Origin: Lotus japonicus
Lineage: Eukaryota > Streptophyta > Magnoliopsida > Fabales > Fabaceae
Direction: 5' to 3'
NCBI RefSeq assembly: GCF_012489685.1
Contig: NC_080044.1
Span: 82,508,732 to 82,572,731, forward strand
Length of the DNA stretch: 64,000 bases
Each line of letters opens with the position of its first letter. Within the stretch, counting starts at the first letter, position 1. The notes beneath the pieces are model-generated. The model made no database searches and was not told where the DNA came from. It saw only the letters and a list, made by a program, of their open reading frames with translations. Below, one piece after another: positions 1 through 13,071 of the stretch. The translations under genes and the position numbers were made by a program.

Positions 1-61
1 ATCAATAATAAATAATCTCCCCTTCGTTCAATTTTGAGTTTGCATCTTTCTGGTCTCTGCA

Positions 62-3000
62 ATGGCCGGGAAACAAGTCAGCGGCGGCGGCGGCGGCGGC
101 GGTGAGGGGTTAACGGCGAACCTCGCCGGAATGTCAAAGAATCAGCTCTACGATATCATGTCTCAGATGAAGGCACGTCGTTACTTCCTCTTTGTCACTC
201 TTCTTCATATTCACTCACGCACCAATCACATGCTAACCAGTTTCCTTTGTTTCTCATCAGAATCTCATCGAACAGAATCAACAACAAGCGAGGCAGATCC
301 TCATCCAGAACCCTATGTTAACCAAAGCGCTTTTCCAGGTTTGTAGGGTTTTTCTTTTTCTTTCTTTGCGTAGTTCTTCCTCTTTTGGCGCTAAATTTGA
401 TGCTGCAAATTTGGGTTGTGGAAATTCTGAGTTTCAGTTTGTTACATTGATGAATCTGTCTGTAAACCTATTTGATTGTTACAATTGTGTAGATATTTTA
501 TAGTGATTGGATTTAGATTAGAGGAGCTATTTTTCTCTAATGCTGCATGATTTTGCCATAAGGTGAAACCCTAAATGTAATATTTGATTTCATGGATAAC
601 TACAGTTATCTAACTGCTACATTCAATTTTCTTAGAAGCTGGTGTATAGATTAGAAAGTGGTCCAACCCTTACTCTTAGAGTGTGTTTGTGAGTTGGGTT
701 TTGGAGGCCAGAAGGGAAGATGGAGAGGCTTATGAGAAGCCACCCCTTGTTTGGGAGATTTTAATAAGGGGGGAGGCTTTTGGGTATTTCTAAAATCCTC
801 CAAAACCTTCTCGTACTTATATTTTTTAGTTACCCCAAATTGGTGGGTTTTCTTCTCCCAAATAAGTGAAAGACTTACCCTCCTTCCCTCTCTCTCTCTT
901 GCCCTCCACTCCCCTTCCCCTCCCCTAAAACTCGCAAAGCATCATATCTAATCTAACCGCTAATGATGTTTCCCTTGTATATGCCCTTGAGGTGATGAAA
1001 ATTTGCTTTTTGCTCAGACCTTATTATTGGTATCTAAGAATGACAGTTTATTTTTTGTGCATATTGAGATTTTTAGGAGTCCCTGATGTTTCTTGTACGT
1101 GTATCTATTTCTTGGACATCCTTTCAGTTATACAGGGATCAAAAAGATTTCATATCTGTATATAGTCTTGCTTGTGTAAAACTATAATTTTTCAGCATTA
1201 TTCTAGTTGTCTTACTCAAACATTAATATATGCTGGTGCATGAGAATAGAGTCATTTATTTTTGGGGAGAGATTTTTATAAAATGTTCTATTCTGAATCC
1301 TTTAATGAATAAAGAAGCGTGTGTTGATATGGCTTTGTTTCTAACTAACCTCATTATTTATCTGAGGGGATTCAGCCATATTAGTTATTTGTTTAACTTT
1401 GTCCTTTTTGTTTTGTATACTCAGGCACAAATTATGCTTGGAATGGTGCAATCACCTCAAGTGGTATGCTTTTTACTTCATTTTTTTACAACCTTCCATT
1501 GCTAGAAGTTTGCATGCTAAAAAATGTTTTCTTCTAGGTTCCAAAAGTTCAGCCGATGGTTCCACAGAACAATCAGTCAGTACAGTCAGCACAACCGCCT
1601 AAAGTTCAGCCTGTTCCATTATTGCCTGGGCAAGGTGGTGCACAGGATCAAGCTGGTGTATCTCAAACCCAAATTCCTCTGAGGAAACACCAAAACCAAC
1701 CTTCAGTTCCAGTTTCTTATGCCGCTACTCCTGCAATGAGTCATCAATCTCCGCCCATGGCTGGACATTCTTTGCAGATGCCACAACAGCCTAAAGGACA
1801 TCTAGCACCCCAAGCAGCTCCGGCTTCTCTTCCACAATCTTCACAACTTCCAAACATTCCTCCACCTTCTCTTCATTCATCATCACAGCCACATCATCCA
1901 ACTCAAATGCAAACTGCATCAAGTCAGTTGCAGCAACCATTGCAGGCACCTGGATTTCCACATATGCCTTTGCAACCACCTCTGCCACCACAGCTCAGAC
2001 CACCTTCAGCGTCGTCCTTCCATCCCCAGTATCCCCCACAAATGGGGTCCAATTTAGGTTTTCAACACGCTGGTGCTTCTCACAATCTTCAGCAATCTAT
2101 GTTTCATGTAAGCTGAATATTTCAGTTTCAAATCAAAGATTTAGTGGTGTGTCAAAATGTAACAATAGTGTCTGTTGATGAAATTTTCAGCCAGGTGCAA
2201 AACCTCCTGCTAGTGTTGGATCCGCGTTCACCCAAGGGCAACCTCCACTTCCAAGTCAGCAATCATCTCAGTCACCTTATCCGGTATGCTTAGCTACAAC
2301 TGATGGTTTAGATATAAACCGTGTTGGTACTGTGAATTTTATAGTAATGGTTAGACTCTATGACACCTGCATTATGTTAGGAACTTGGTATTTTATTAGA
2401 AAGAATAGGTAAAATCCCCCTAATTAAGGTTTTATGGATCTTCTAGGATATGCACCTCCTTACCCTAAGGCTTCAAGTCCCTCTCAAATACGTTGATTAA
2501 CAGTGAGAGACTGATGAAAGAAGCTATGTTTTCTATCTTAGAGCTCCTCAGATAATTTTAAAAATCTATTTTTTTTACAAAATTTAGAGTTAACAGGTTT
2601 CTCTACACTTTAAAGACATTGTGTATTTTTCAGATATACTCTATTTCTGTCAGTTATGTGGATCCTGTTTTGACACAGCTGTACAAAATTTATTCCTGAC
2701 ACATTATCATTGCTCTGTTTGAATTTTACAATTGAGGTACTTAGCTAGTTTTTGTTAAACGATGTCCATTTGATCTAAACCCAAGTTGACTTTGGTGATT
2801 TGAGTGATGGAAATAAAGCTAAACAACATGAATGTAGAAGCAGTATCGTCCATGTACTCTGTGCTTTATAGTAATTGGTTATTCAGATGCTAAGTCATGC
2901 CATACTTGCTTGTAGGTTGGAAATATGCCTTTTGGGCATGATTTTGGCAATCAAGGTGGAAATGCAATGCAAGTTGATAGAGTGTCTAGGATGCATGGTG

Positions 3001-3305
3001 GTCACTCAGAAAACTTAGCACAGCTCTCTGGTCCTCTGGGGCCACCATCTTTAGTTTCTGGTCAGATGGGTGCTGCTAATCAGCCTCTTCGGCCTCCTGG
3101 GGTAATTCTTGTGAATTAACATTAGTTTGTTGATTAATTTCTGCAGTCTGTTGACATCCTCCTCTTTGTGTAAATACAGTTGACACCAGATATGGAGAAG
3201 GCACTGCTTCAGCAGGTCATGAGTCTCACGCCCGAGCAGATAAATCACCTGCCCCCAGAACAAAGAAATCAAGTGCTGCAGCTGCAACAGATGTTGCGTC
3301 AATGA
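62..3305 (+). CDS. ESP1: ESP1/CstF64-like proline-rich mRNA 3'-end processing protein
   Basis: Seven coding exons, all in phase 0, give 400 residues: 62-172, 261-338, 1425-1463, 1538-2107, 2191-2283, 2916-3101, 3180-3305. The N-terminus is Gly-rich. A CstF64-type hinge follows (about residues 20-76, starting MSKNQLYDIMSQMK), then a Pro/Gln/Ser-rich middle. The end is the CstF64 C-terminal helical domain (LTPDMEKALLQQVMSLTPEQ, through QMLRQ). No RRM is present, which distinguishes Arabidopsis ESP1 from canonical CstF64. The family acts in the nucleus in cleavage/polyadenylation, and ESP1 was tied to RNA silencing. The start at 62 is the first ATG and is followed at once by the family N-terminus. 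Intron 1 uses a GC donor. The neighbour on the right is convergent. Structure is very secure. The ESP1 identity rests on the missing RRM, which would fail if an RRM exon lay left of the window. Confidence 0.88.
676..945. repeat. MITE-like insertion in ESP1 intron 2 (weak)
   Basis: The intron segment opens with GTGTGTTTGTGAGTTGGG and closes with an imperfect inverse of it (CCCCTAAAACTCGCAAAG). Its interior is purine-rich, then CT-rich. A diverged relative of the right half lies at about 32335-32475 (TTGCCCTCC...CCTAAAAATTCACAAACACA). No clear target duplication was found. This may be an old miniature DNA transposon or chance low complexity. Confidence 0.35.
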
Positions 3306-4464
3306 TGCAATGTGTATATTATAAACTAAGAAAGTTAGGCATGCTTAATCCTTCCAATTTAGCATAAGGTTATTATTCTTTTACGATGAGGTTTTGTGGA
3401 AGTTGATACAGAATTCTTGTGTAACAAATTGTAGACCTTTATTATTATTGTTGATTTTGGCACCAATTAAATCATATAGGCCTTTGTTCTACTTTTACGG
3501 AAAACCAAAACTGTCTTTCCCAACTCCGTAACCCTTTCCGTGTGATAATAATGATAATTCGGTGCTGAATTTATATACTCTCCACAATTTGATTTATTTC
3601 GTTCAATTAAGTTGCTGAAAGAGTTTTACACACTGATATGAAGAAACAAACTGAACACTGAGTTATTAGTATTCGGGGTGAAAGGGCTTGATTGTGTTAT
3701 GTTTTTTTGGTGATCAAAATAGTGTTTCACTCTTGGATTGAGAAAGAGGGGCATGACACTCATTTTACAAGGTAAAATAAGCATCACAACCTTTGATTGA
3801 GTTATTTTATTGATTTTTTCTAAGTAGGTAACTACTATTAAGGGTTATGATGCATACTTTACCCAACTTACTTTAGAGTAAAGAGATCATATAATGCTTC
3901 ATATATTAACTTCATTGAACCCTGCCATACCACAATCTATAACAAAATAGTTCAATTGAGGTGAGGTAAATATAAGTCTATTGTAAATGCTTTTTGAGCC
4001 CGATAACTTTCCTCTGGCACTACCCGTGGCCCTAAATTTGTACAAATGTTGTTGCTCACATGAAAATTTCATTCTATTGAAAATCAAAATGGATATACAA
4101 AAGCCTTCTGCAAAGAGAAGGCGTGTATGTTGATTTCTAGCTTCCTTGCCACCGTATATTTTGAGAGCAACTAAACATTCCAGATCCAATCCTTCTGCTG
4201 AGGCGATCATAGTCACAAAATCTGTCAAGCATTGTGTCATCATCCAATCCTTCTCCATCTCAATCAGTTCAAAGTCACAAGTTTTCATGAGAGTAAACCG
4301 AGTTTAACAGATTTTGACCCGTTCACTAATTCATCATCCAGCCTACAAGTCACTCAAACCGGTCATATCATTCGTTGAATCCCGAATGACTTCATCAGTC
4401 CTATGAGAGTTTTCGCGGAGGATCCTGATCCGTCATATGTCAACCTGCTTTCAAGGGAAACCCA
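3306..4464. other. Convergent intergenic region: 3' UTRs of ESP1 and CRM genes
   Basis: AT-rich DNA between two converging stop codons. The left part is the ESP1 3' UTR and the right part the 3' UTR of the CRM gene. A 129-codon open frame on the minus strand (3899-4288) lies in the expected CRM 3' UTR. It has no recognisable domain and is not called as a gene. Confidence 0.6.
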
Positions 4465-7400
4465 TCATTTTTCCAAGCTTGAAATTTCATAATCCTCATC
4501 GCAATCACTGTCTTTCTTGTCATCAAAATCACCATCGATAACTTGGGGACTAGAGCCTTCATCCCCACTCTGCAAAATAACAACCAGCAGATGATTAATT
4601 GGCATTGTAATCAATCTTTCTCATCCTTACCCTCTTTCAGTTGATAATCAATTTGATGTTACAAACAAATTAGTCATTTCCATATAAGATCCCAAAGCTG
4701 GTAATTGACTGAATCTTCTCTAAGATATTGAACTAAAGAGGATTTTATAGTAGGTGCTACTATACTAATCTACCCTTGTACATTAAATGAAAGTTCTCAC
4801 AGTTGTGAAGAATTAAGACTACTTGCTATACAGACATAAGGTAAACCTGATGATAATCTATTTGTATGTGAAGAATTAGTGATCACATTCACTTGGGCAC
4901 CCTGAAATTCTAGAAAGATTTAAATGCTAAAAATAGGTAAATGTGGAGGTGAGGATTGGGTACATAATATATTAAAGAGCAATGGAAGCTATACACTCTT
5001 TTCAACACACTCAAATAGGCAAGTTAACGTGGCTCCCTCTAAAAACAGGTCAACTACTTTTTAGTGTGTTAAAAGGACTAAGAGAGCAAAAACTATTTTT
5101 GGAGCTATTTGATGATTTCAACAAATCACCTGCCCCATAATGTTGAACAACTATAGAAGAACCAGTACTCCTACATTTGAAGTTTTGAACTACTCTGAAA
5201 GCCTAAAAGGTTGACACAATATGTCAATGCATGAATGGATAATTTAGTATCTATAGATGTATACTAACAAGAACAGGCACATCACACGCAAAGAGTACAT
5301 TAATTGAAATGTTAAAGGAAATATGCAGCTATAATATATTGGGCTCAGTACTGCTTTTAATTTTTTTAAAACACACATTTTCACATGGTTGAAACATTGA
5401 GTTTTTGGGCGGAAAATTCACACAACAATGTATTTTGGAGATAACCTAAGTCGGTCAGTCTTGGCACAGACTGAAGAAAGGTTTCAACCGTTAAGATTGA
5501 TAGAAGATTCTCTAATTCAGAAAGCAAAATGCAAAACAAAAGATACATGGGGTGGGGGTTTGTCCCAATCCCTTCAAGATTTTAGGAAGTAGCAATTTAC
5601 CGGGTACACAACCAATTATTTATTTTTAAAGAATGCAGCTATATATTTAATGATACGTCAATACTTACAAGTTCTTTTTTCATTTTTTCTATTTTTTTCT
5701 CCAGTTCTGTTATATGCTGACTCAGAGCCTGCACAATACAAGGTCAAATATTATCATTAAGATACAAGAAGATAGACAGATCTGAGATTGACATATTAAA
5801 AAATTGGAACCTCATGTCGTTGCATGTTTATTGATCGCTGCAATGCTTTTGCCTTCGTTAAAAGGTTTCTAGGCCACAAACTAATGGGCCGCCTATAATT
5901 CTTTCCACGATAGTAGATAAGAGAAAATCCTTTGGGAAGTCTATCTATTGCAACTAGTATTCCACCACTCTCGTATTCCAGTAACCTAGCTGTGTCTTCA
6001 ACAAAGGCAAGGGTCTTTTGTTTCGTTATTAATTTAACAAGTTCTCGGTGCCTCCAATGCAGATGCATGTTTTCAATTACACCATCAAAAACACCACGTG
6101 TACCTGCAGATTATCATAAACAGCTGTTAGTATTGCATCATTACAATAAAGCATCTATCATACAGCTGAACAATTACCCACCAAGTTGCAAGTATGCCTT
6201 CATTGTTAAACCAACCGAGCGAAACATTATACGCTCTTCATCTGTGATTGTTTCCCGATCATCATCAGGAACAGCAGGAACCAGGGATGCTTCTACTTTA
6301 GCTAATAGCTTTTCTGCTCTTAGTCTTTTGGCCTGGGCCTGTTCATGCATTTAGAGTTGCAAATATGAATTAAGCAGATTGATTTAAAAGTTCTTAAGAA
6401 AATGTTTCTGATATAAGGAAAGTACTTCCAATAAAACAAATACTTTCTTCAGCATAAAATCTTCATAAGACAAGCGGATACTTACAGAAGCTAGTTTAAG
6501 TTCAACTTTTTTTATAAGCCTAACATTCTTGGCTTCAGTAGCCTCTTTCATCATTTTCTCACGTTCTTTATTAGATATATCCCTTCCCCAGCGTGCCTGA
6601 GCCTCATAGAACTCAGCCAATGATCCTGCTTGTCCATTTGCATCATCTTCCCCTGATAGAGTCTCATCAACAGTTCTGCAACGCACCTTCTCCTCAGCAT
6701 CTTGCACCTGCTTCGTCAATTCCTGTCTTTCAGCTAAAACAGCAGCCACACTGGTTGGAACAAAGTCCTTCCCACGATATATTACAATGAAATATTTATT
6801 CCTTAGCAACAAAGCACCTCCTGTTAATTTCTGCGCCATGAAAATAAAATCACGTTTCTAAATGAGCAAACGAATAGAACTACTGCATTGTTCTCTTTTC
6901 TTAGAATAGTATGACTTGGGAACAAATAAACGCACCATGTGACTATGTAAATAAAATTCATCTTTATCAACATTGGTAATCAGATCGGTATCTTCAAAAT
7001 TATATATGTATTAGTGTGATAACATAATTTGAGCGCAACTGGACAAAACGTACAAGTTTCTCTTTCCTTTTTATTTTTCTTATCTGTAATTATTTGGTAG
7101 CTGACAAAATCAATGTAAAAGGAAACCTTCGAAGATAAATATAAACAAATTATAACTGTATTGTATATATCATAATTGTATTGAAGACTTAAGGGGGCCT
7201 TGGATATATTAACTGCATTAATAATTCTAATAATATCATTCACAGATTCACACTTTTATATTTTATCGGCTCCGCAGCATATTATGCATTTTTAGTTCAA
7301 CAGTCAGTAATTGGTCCAAAATGAGATGCATTTAGCTTCACATAAGCTCAATTGCACAAGCACCTAACACCAAAAGAAATTATAAATCACGAACCTTCAA

Positions 7401-9117
7401 CTCATCTGCCATCAGTTCGTTGTTTGTATTCTGGATACCACGCTTGACAGCAATCTTTGCAACTAAGCTTTTCTCCCAAAGCTTGAGAATAGCACAAGCC
7501 AGCCCTTGAAGATCTCTATTTCTCCCTTTACAACACAAGATTTATGTCAGTGAAAGGAAAGCAAATTTGATAAGAAAAAAGTGTAGCATATCAATTTACC
7601 TAAGGCAAAATGACAAGGAAGGGCTTTGGATAGTTTCCGCAATTTTGTCAGCTCATCCTCGGTTATGCGGGAACGCATTCCAGCGGGGAGAAGCCTAAGA
7701 GGTGCTTTGTAACCAGTAACCTTAGGTGGAAGTAAATCAGCATCCACAGGAAGTATTCCTGTACCCCACCATTCAACAAAACGAGGACCAAAATCATCAA
7801 GCATCCTGTCGAACTCTGCTTCCTCCGGCGTCATATTCTGAGGCTGTTGTTGATTCCACCAAATTGGATCACTCTTTTCCGGCAAAGAGGAAGTTGCGTT
7901 ACTATCCAGAGAGACATCTGTCACAAGAAGGCGATCATCACCTCCCTTTCCATTCCATTGGTTGCTGGGAATTGGCCCTTCATAATTCCTACCACGATAC
8001 ACCCACAAAACACTTCCTGAGCTCCATATAATTAATCCTCTTGTTCGACGCTGCACATAGGCACAATATTTCAGTTCACGAGTTCAGTATCACTGTTAGA
8101 AATGTAATATGAAACCATTCATTATGTGGCTTTATCCAACAATCAATCACTCACTAACAATTGCCTTCTTCCATTTTCTCTTTCCATCACAAATATAATA
8201 TCAAATCATTCATCCATTTGACTTCATCCAACAGGTTAAGTGGAAAAATTAGTTGATGAGATTGACAATCACAAAATGTTACATATAACATAACATAACC
8301 AACATTACAATACATCTATGTATGTTTGTGTTAGAAATTGAGCAAACCATGAAGCACACCACACACTGAAGTTACTAGTCATAATAATTACATGATATGA
8401 TGCAAAGAGAAAAGGGAATGGAAAGGGAGCAACCTCTACAATTTGTTGAGCCAACTTCATATTCTGAGCAAGGAGCTCATGAAACTTGAGCCTGACCACC
8501 TCACAGTTCCTCCAGTGACTATGAATCTTGTGGAGCACAGCCTGCGTGAGACCAGCTTTAGGGACACTGACCCTCTCCTTGACAAGCATCCCCACTCTCC
8601 GCAACCGCTTCACCTCATCCACCCCAAGTGCCAATTCCGCCAAAGATGGAGCCTTAACCGTTTTCTTCCTCAACCCTTTTCCTCCCTCATCCTCTCCACG
8701 CACCCGCGGTAGCTCCTCATCATTCTCCCATGGCAGCACCGTGTCCACCGCCATCGGAGCATCAGGGCGAACCCATTCTCGCCGCAAAAACCCATCATGC
8801 GGAGGTGGTTCGTCTTCATCGTGGTGGGAATTTGAGCCTAGTTTCCGCAAGCGGTGAACGACTCTGTCGATGGCGTTGAGGGGTTTGGAGTCATCGGTGT
8901 GAGGAGGAAAAGGGTCAAACAAGTCGTCGTCGTCGTGGGTGGTTGGTGGTGGTGGTAGGGAGGACCATTTGGTGAGAGAAGGAGGTTTGGTTCGGAGAGA
9001 AGAGAAGGAATTGAGAGTGAGAATGCGAAGGTGAAGGTGGAATAAGTTGAATTTGGAATGAGAAGAGGAGAAGAAGAAGAGAGTGGAAGACGGTGAAGTG
9101 AGTAAACCCATCTTCAT
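4465..9117 (-). CDS. CRM-domain organellar group II intron splicing factor (three CRM domains)
   Basis: Eight exons on the minus strand, phases consistent, 750 residues: 9117-8434, 8050-7600, 7525-7395, 6857-6486, 6338-6182, 6103-5811, 5728-5669, 4569-4465. The N-terminus is Ser/Phe/Leu-rich and non-acidic, like an organellar transit peptide. CRM1 spans about residues 155-252 ([20 protein letters not shown], then [14 protein letters not shown]). CRM2 spans about 345-450 ([32 protein letters not shown]). CRM3 spans about 575-675 ([33 protein letters not shown]). A short coiled coil ([15 protein letters not shown]) and an acidic tail finish the protein. CRM proteins bind RNA and promote group II intron splicing in chloroplasts or mitochondria. 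Architecture and length fit the CFM3/CRS1/EMB1865 group, but I cannot separate these orthologues by eye. It is divergent from the VQ gene. Confidence 0.9.
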
Positions 9118-9483
9118 TTCACTTCTTCTTCTTCAACAACAATCACTGTTCCTTCATCTTCTTCCATTTTTCCATGCAGCAATTTCTTACAGCTGGGAAA
9201 TGGGAACAAAGGTTCTTGTATATGAAAGACATGAGTAAGATATAACCTTTTGCGACGAAAATAAACCCGTCACAAAACAAGGATTTTGTGACGGATTAAT
9301 TTTCAATTTTTAATATATTTTTTTAAACAGTTAATCCTTAATTATAAATAATGTATAACTCTTAAAAATTTATTTGAATCCATTCCGCAAAATAATGAAA
9401 CAGTTAAAAGAGATGATGTAGTTTAACTTGAATCATTTTTTCATAATTAGAAAACAATAATCAACAATTAATTTAATTAAGCA
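9118..9483. promoter_or_regulatory. Divergent promoter between CRM and VQ genes
   Basis: Only 366 bp separates the two start codons, so both 5' UTRs and promoters must share this stretch. The CRM-proximal side is CT-rich on the plus strand. The centre carries a perfect hairpin (9267-9294). The VQ-proximal side is AT-rich. No convincing TATA box could be assigned to either gene. Confidence 0.5.
9267..9294. repeat. Perfect 11-bp inverted repeat in the divergent promoter
   Basis: CCGTCACAAAA (9267-9277) pairs exactly with TTTTGTGACGG (9284-9294) across a 6-base loop. A degenerate copy (TTTTGCGACGAAA) lies just upstream. Such TTTGYGACGG motifs are common in subterminal repeats of plant DNA transposons, so this may be a transposon remnant rather than an operator. 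Confidence 0.6.
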
Positions 9484-9945
9484 ATGAGCCCTGCACCGTT
9501 GATTCACCCCAAAACAGAGATCACCACCACCAAGAAGAACCAACCGCCACCACCTTCTCCTCTCAGAACTGTCAATAAGGATTCCCATTTCATCAAAAAA
9601 CCGTCACATCAGCAGCAGCAGCGTCAACCACCGGTGATTATCTACACGCATTCTCCAAGGATCATCCACACTGACCCTCGCAACTTCATGGAATTGGTCC
9701 AGAAACTCACCGGAAAACAACAACACGAAAATGACGTCGTTTGCGACCCGCCGCCGCCGAAGCTCCGTTCTCATGACATGGAGGACGATGAACCGTCGTG
9801 GTTTTCGACGGAGGCGATTCCGGAGCCACCACCGATCCATTTTCCGGTGTGCCCGGATAAACCGTTATTATGGGGCCACGCCGACATGGATCCGTTACTG
9901 TTCGATCTGAGGAGCAGCGAGTTTCGTGAGTATCAACAGTCTTAA
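9484..9945 (+). CDS. VQ-motif protein, putative WRKY-interacting regulator
   Basis: Single exon of 153 residues. The VQ core FMELVQKLTG lies at residues 68-77 (F68, V72, Q73, L75, T76, G77), preceded by the usual IIYTHSPRIIHTDPRNF context. The rest is low complexity: Pro/Thr/Lys-rich at the N-terminus, a Gln run near residue 44, and a Pro-rich acidic C-terminal half. VQ proteins are small, usually intronless nuclear or plastid regulators that bind WRKY factors or MAP kinase substrates through the VQ core. The context before the core resembles VQ8/VQ20-type members, but the subgroup is uncertain. The start is the first in-frame ATG. It shares a promoter with the CRM gene. Confidence 0.9.
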   Translation: MSPAPLIHPKTEITTTKKNQPPPPSPLRTVNKDSHFIKKPSHQQQQRQPPVIIYTHSPRIIHTDPRNFMELVQKLTGKQQHENDVVCDPPPPKLRSHDMEDDEPSWFSTEAIPEPPPIHFPVCPDKPLLWGHADMDPLLFDLRSSEFREYQQS

Positions 9946-12900
9946 TTAGAATTGCTATTTTTTTTGTCCCAATAAGAGTTCTAATTTTTTCATCCAAATT
10001 TTGATTTTGGTAGATTATTTGAATTTAGAATAACAAAGAAATTTGATGTAGCTTTCTTCAGAAATTAATTGATTTTTTTTGGATTTTAAATTAATCACAG
10101 TGTGCTTGCATTCTTCTTCTTCCTTATGTGTGTGTAGCAATTAATTAGCTTCACATGCATGCTATAATTGTTCGAGAGAGATTGTTACTTGTTGAGGATA
10201 GAAGAGATTCAATCACAGAATTCACCATTGGTAAATTTATTGAGAGCATGTGCAAAATAATAACCATTCAACTCTTGGGATGTTAAATGAGTGCTTGGCT
10301 GCTTGCTTTACTGAAATAATAAAAATCTGGGCACTCTCATTCATGTAATTTTTCTCCTTATTTGCTTCCATTGCTGAGATTTTCATGCAAAACACGTAAC
10401 ATGACATTATTTAACAATGGATTAACCTCAAAATGAATCAGTGTATATGTGGCATGCATATCCAATTATGAAAGAATCATCAAATACACTAATTTTGTTA
10501 CTATAAGTTATGGGCATTTGCATACTCACATAATGCAGCCACACCATTATAGTAACTCCATAACCGTCAGCGACCAAATCCTCTAAACAACAATCACTAC
10601 TACAGTATACTCTACGACTACATCTACAGGTATGATATCCTCTCCTTTAATCGTCTATCAAACTCTAAGCATTAAAATGCATTTTGTACCATGATGGCCT
10701 CTGTCCCTCTGATGACAGTCATCACCAACTCATCTCAAGTCTTTTGACCAAAACAAAATCTTTAAACAACAATTTTTTTTTGGTCAAATTGGAACAACAA
10801 TTGGAATTTGGAATCATGGGAGCTTTATGTTCTGTGGCTAGGACTAACAATTTTCAAAGGGCTACATGTAAACAGCCCGTTTGTAAGAAGCATATGGGCT
10901 TTTGTCGCCTCAACATTGCATTCGTAATCGAAGAATGATGGGAATTTTGTGGCCCAATAGTTGAGTTGACCATATACGTATGAGTTTGAAAATTTGGTAG
11001 GGTTTCACATTTAGGAATTATGAGTGTTGGGAACTGAGTGATTATGGTGGATCAAAAATGGGCGAGACCATAGCATATGTCAATTCTCAACTTGACATTG
11101 TGAAAAAATGGAGAGCTATTTGCTATAACGCTATTGAAAATAAAAAAGGGCGACATGAAGATGAGTTGAAACTCAAGAAGACACATTTCGCCACAATACT
11201 AAGACTACATGTTTTGCGAGCTTGGACGATATGTGTTAAGAACATCAAAGTGGAACTTAGCAGCAGACATATGGACCTAAAGACATGGGCCTCTTCCTTG
11301 CCTTGGGCTATGTGTTATATATATCTTCAACAATGTGTTCTATCTTGGGCGATGTAATGGGTTTTGGTTGATATGACATTTGTATTCTCAGGTTTAGGTG
11401 ATATGGTTCAATTAGGGCGACATATTCATTCGCATGCCCCTTATGCATGTTCTTAGTAAGCGGCAATTACAAATGGTTTATCATGTATAGAGACAACTCA
11501 TTAGAAGAGACCACATGTTTACTTGAATACTAAAATAAATTAGGGTTTAAATTCTCTAAATTATTAGTTTGGTTTCTCAGGCTTACCGCATGAGTGAATA
11601 CATGAGTAAGAAGGAGTAAAACTACAATCTTAATATTAATTTTTTTACAAGAAGAAGGCTAATCTTAATATTGATTTGAAAACATAAGTTAACACCACTT
11701 GATATTGAAACAATTACTTGAATAGACTATATACGCGTGAGTTTGGAAATTCAGTTAGTTTTTATGTTCAGGGAAAGATGTGATTTTGGGAGAATTTAGT
11801 AAATACAACTTTTGAAAAGAGAAATACAAACATGCTGGTAAATTGGGTATGTTTTCATTTAACTATTTTCTGGTTCAATTACAACTCCAACATAAATTTA
11901 ACTGATTAAACTAATCAAAGCATAATCGAAACTCGTCTAGTCAATTTTTAAAAAATGCTTCATGTCTAGTCAATTTTAAAACAACACTGCTTCATATTAG
12001 GAGGTGAAAATGTTGCAGAAGATAACATCAAAACAGGGTTGAAAATGACTCGATCAGTTCAGATCTTCGATATATCCAAGAGACCACACAAGTTCACACT
12101 GGTGTATAACTTTGCTAGCTGCTTCCATTGTAGCTAATTTGGTGGGGTTTTATATCTATGACATTTTGATTTTGGTCCAGCTAATAAGTTCCACTTTCAC
12201 TTCAAAATCTTGAAAGCGAGCCCACTGTGCTTGAATCCTTGAACTTGCCCTAGTTAAGGACTAGTCCTCCCTTCAACTACCACACTACATCTTAAACATG
12301 TCCCCCCAATATAAATTCATTTTGTTAAGACATGATACACCCATTTAACAACTTAACTTTGGGACCCTTCTTGTCTTTTATTTCTCCTCCTTCTTATTCA
12401 TTCATGCATGCATGCTAGCTGACAAATAAAGACCATGGTCAAAAGTGGTCAAATGAGGAAAGATTGAAGAAGCAAAAGTGGCTTTAAAAGCCTTAGAAGT
12501 TCCAATGTCTTATCATTTTCCAGAAGTTGGAAACCCACATTGTCCATACTTCGCCATGGCCCATTCATGTGGATGCAATGCATCTAACCCTTTCCCTTTC
12601 CATTAAACAATGACAACAAATATGTTGTGATCCTACAAATATTTTCTCTTCTCAATCATTCACTTAGTGAATCGTCAACATGCTCAAGATTTTATGGATA
12701 TATTCATTTTTAAGTGGGTTCCATGGGTCGTTTCTTCACTTGGAATTTAGCTTGTGGTTGGCCATATTTCTAGAATTGGTTTCAGTGGCACCTCAAGGAT
12801 TGAATATTTTAGAGTATAAAATAAGTAAAGATTGAGAAATCACCACATTTTTTGTGAGGCTGGTTGAAGTCCTGGTTATGAGTCATATTTTCTATCTCAT

Positions 12901-13042
12901 AAATAAAATTGTGACATGTTATTTAAAAAGTATTCATATGAGATTGATGTAATTGTCATATTCATATCATTTTTTAATTGTCATATTTATGTCATTTAGA
13001 GAATTTAGAGAATGAGACATTAATTAGAGTCTTATACATGTA
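9946..13042. other. Gene-poor spacer
   Basis: About 3 kb of AT-rich DNA after the VQ stop codon. It contains the VQ 3' UTR and several open frames below 100 codons (for example 11058-11357, +) with no recognisable domain or splice context. I see no RNA gene or clear mobile element here. Confidence 0.5.
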
Positions 13043-13071
13043 CTAGTGTTTTTACCCGCGCGTTGCACGGG
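13043..13071 (-). other. Helitron 3' terminus with hairpin
   Basis: On the plus strand CCCGCGCGTTGCACGGG (13055-13071) folds into a stem with one mismatch. On the minus strand it is followed by GTTTTTAC-complement spacer bases and CTAG at the very end, then T. Hairpin plus CTRR-T is the diagnostic Helitron 3' end and transposition terminator. Confidence 0.7.

Noticed and set aside
3899..4288. 129-codon minus-strand open frame
   Set aside because: Lies in the expected 3' UTR just after the CRM stop codon, has no domain, and the reading is typical of chance AT-rich DNA.
5932..6354. 140-codon plus-strand frame
   Set aside because: It is antisense to CRM exons 5 and 6, whose protein matches the CRM family at every junction.
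8443..8857. Plus-strand Pro/Ser-rich frames
   Set aside because: Antisense shadows of CRM exon 1.
9604..9997. Minus-strand Arg-rich frames
   Set aside because: Antisense shadows of the VQ gene, driven by its GC-rich codons.
11058..11357. 99-codon plus-strand frame
   Set aside because: No recognised family, no splice context, and ordinary AT-rich surroundings.
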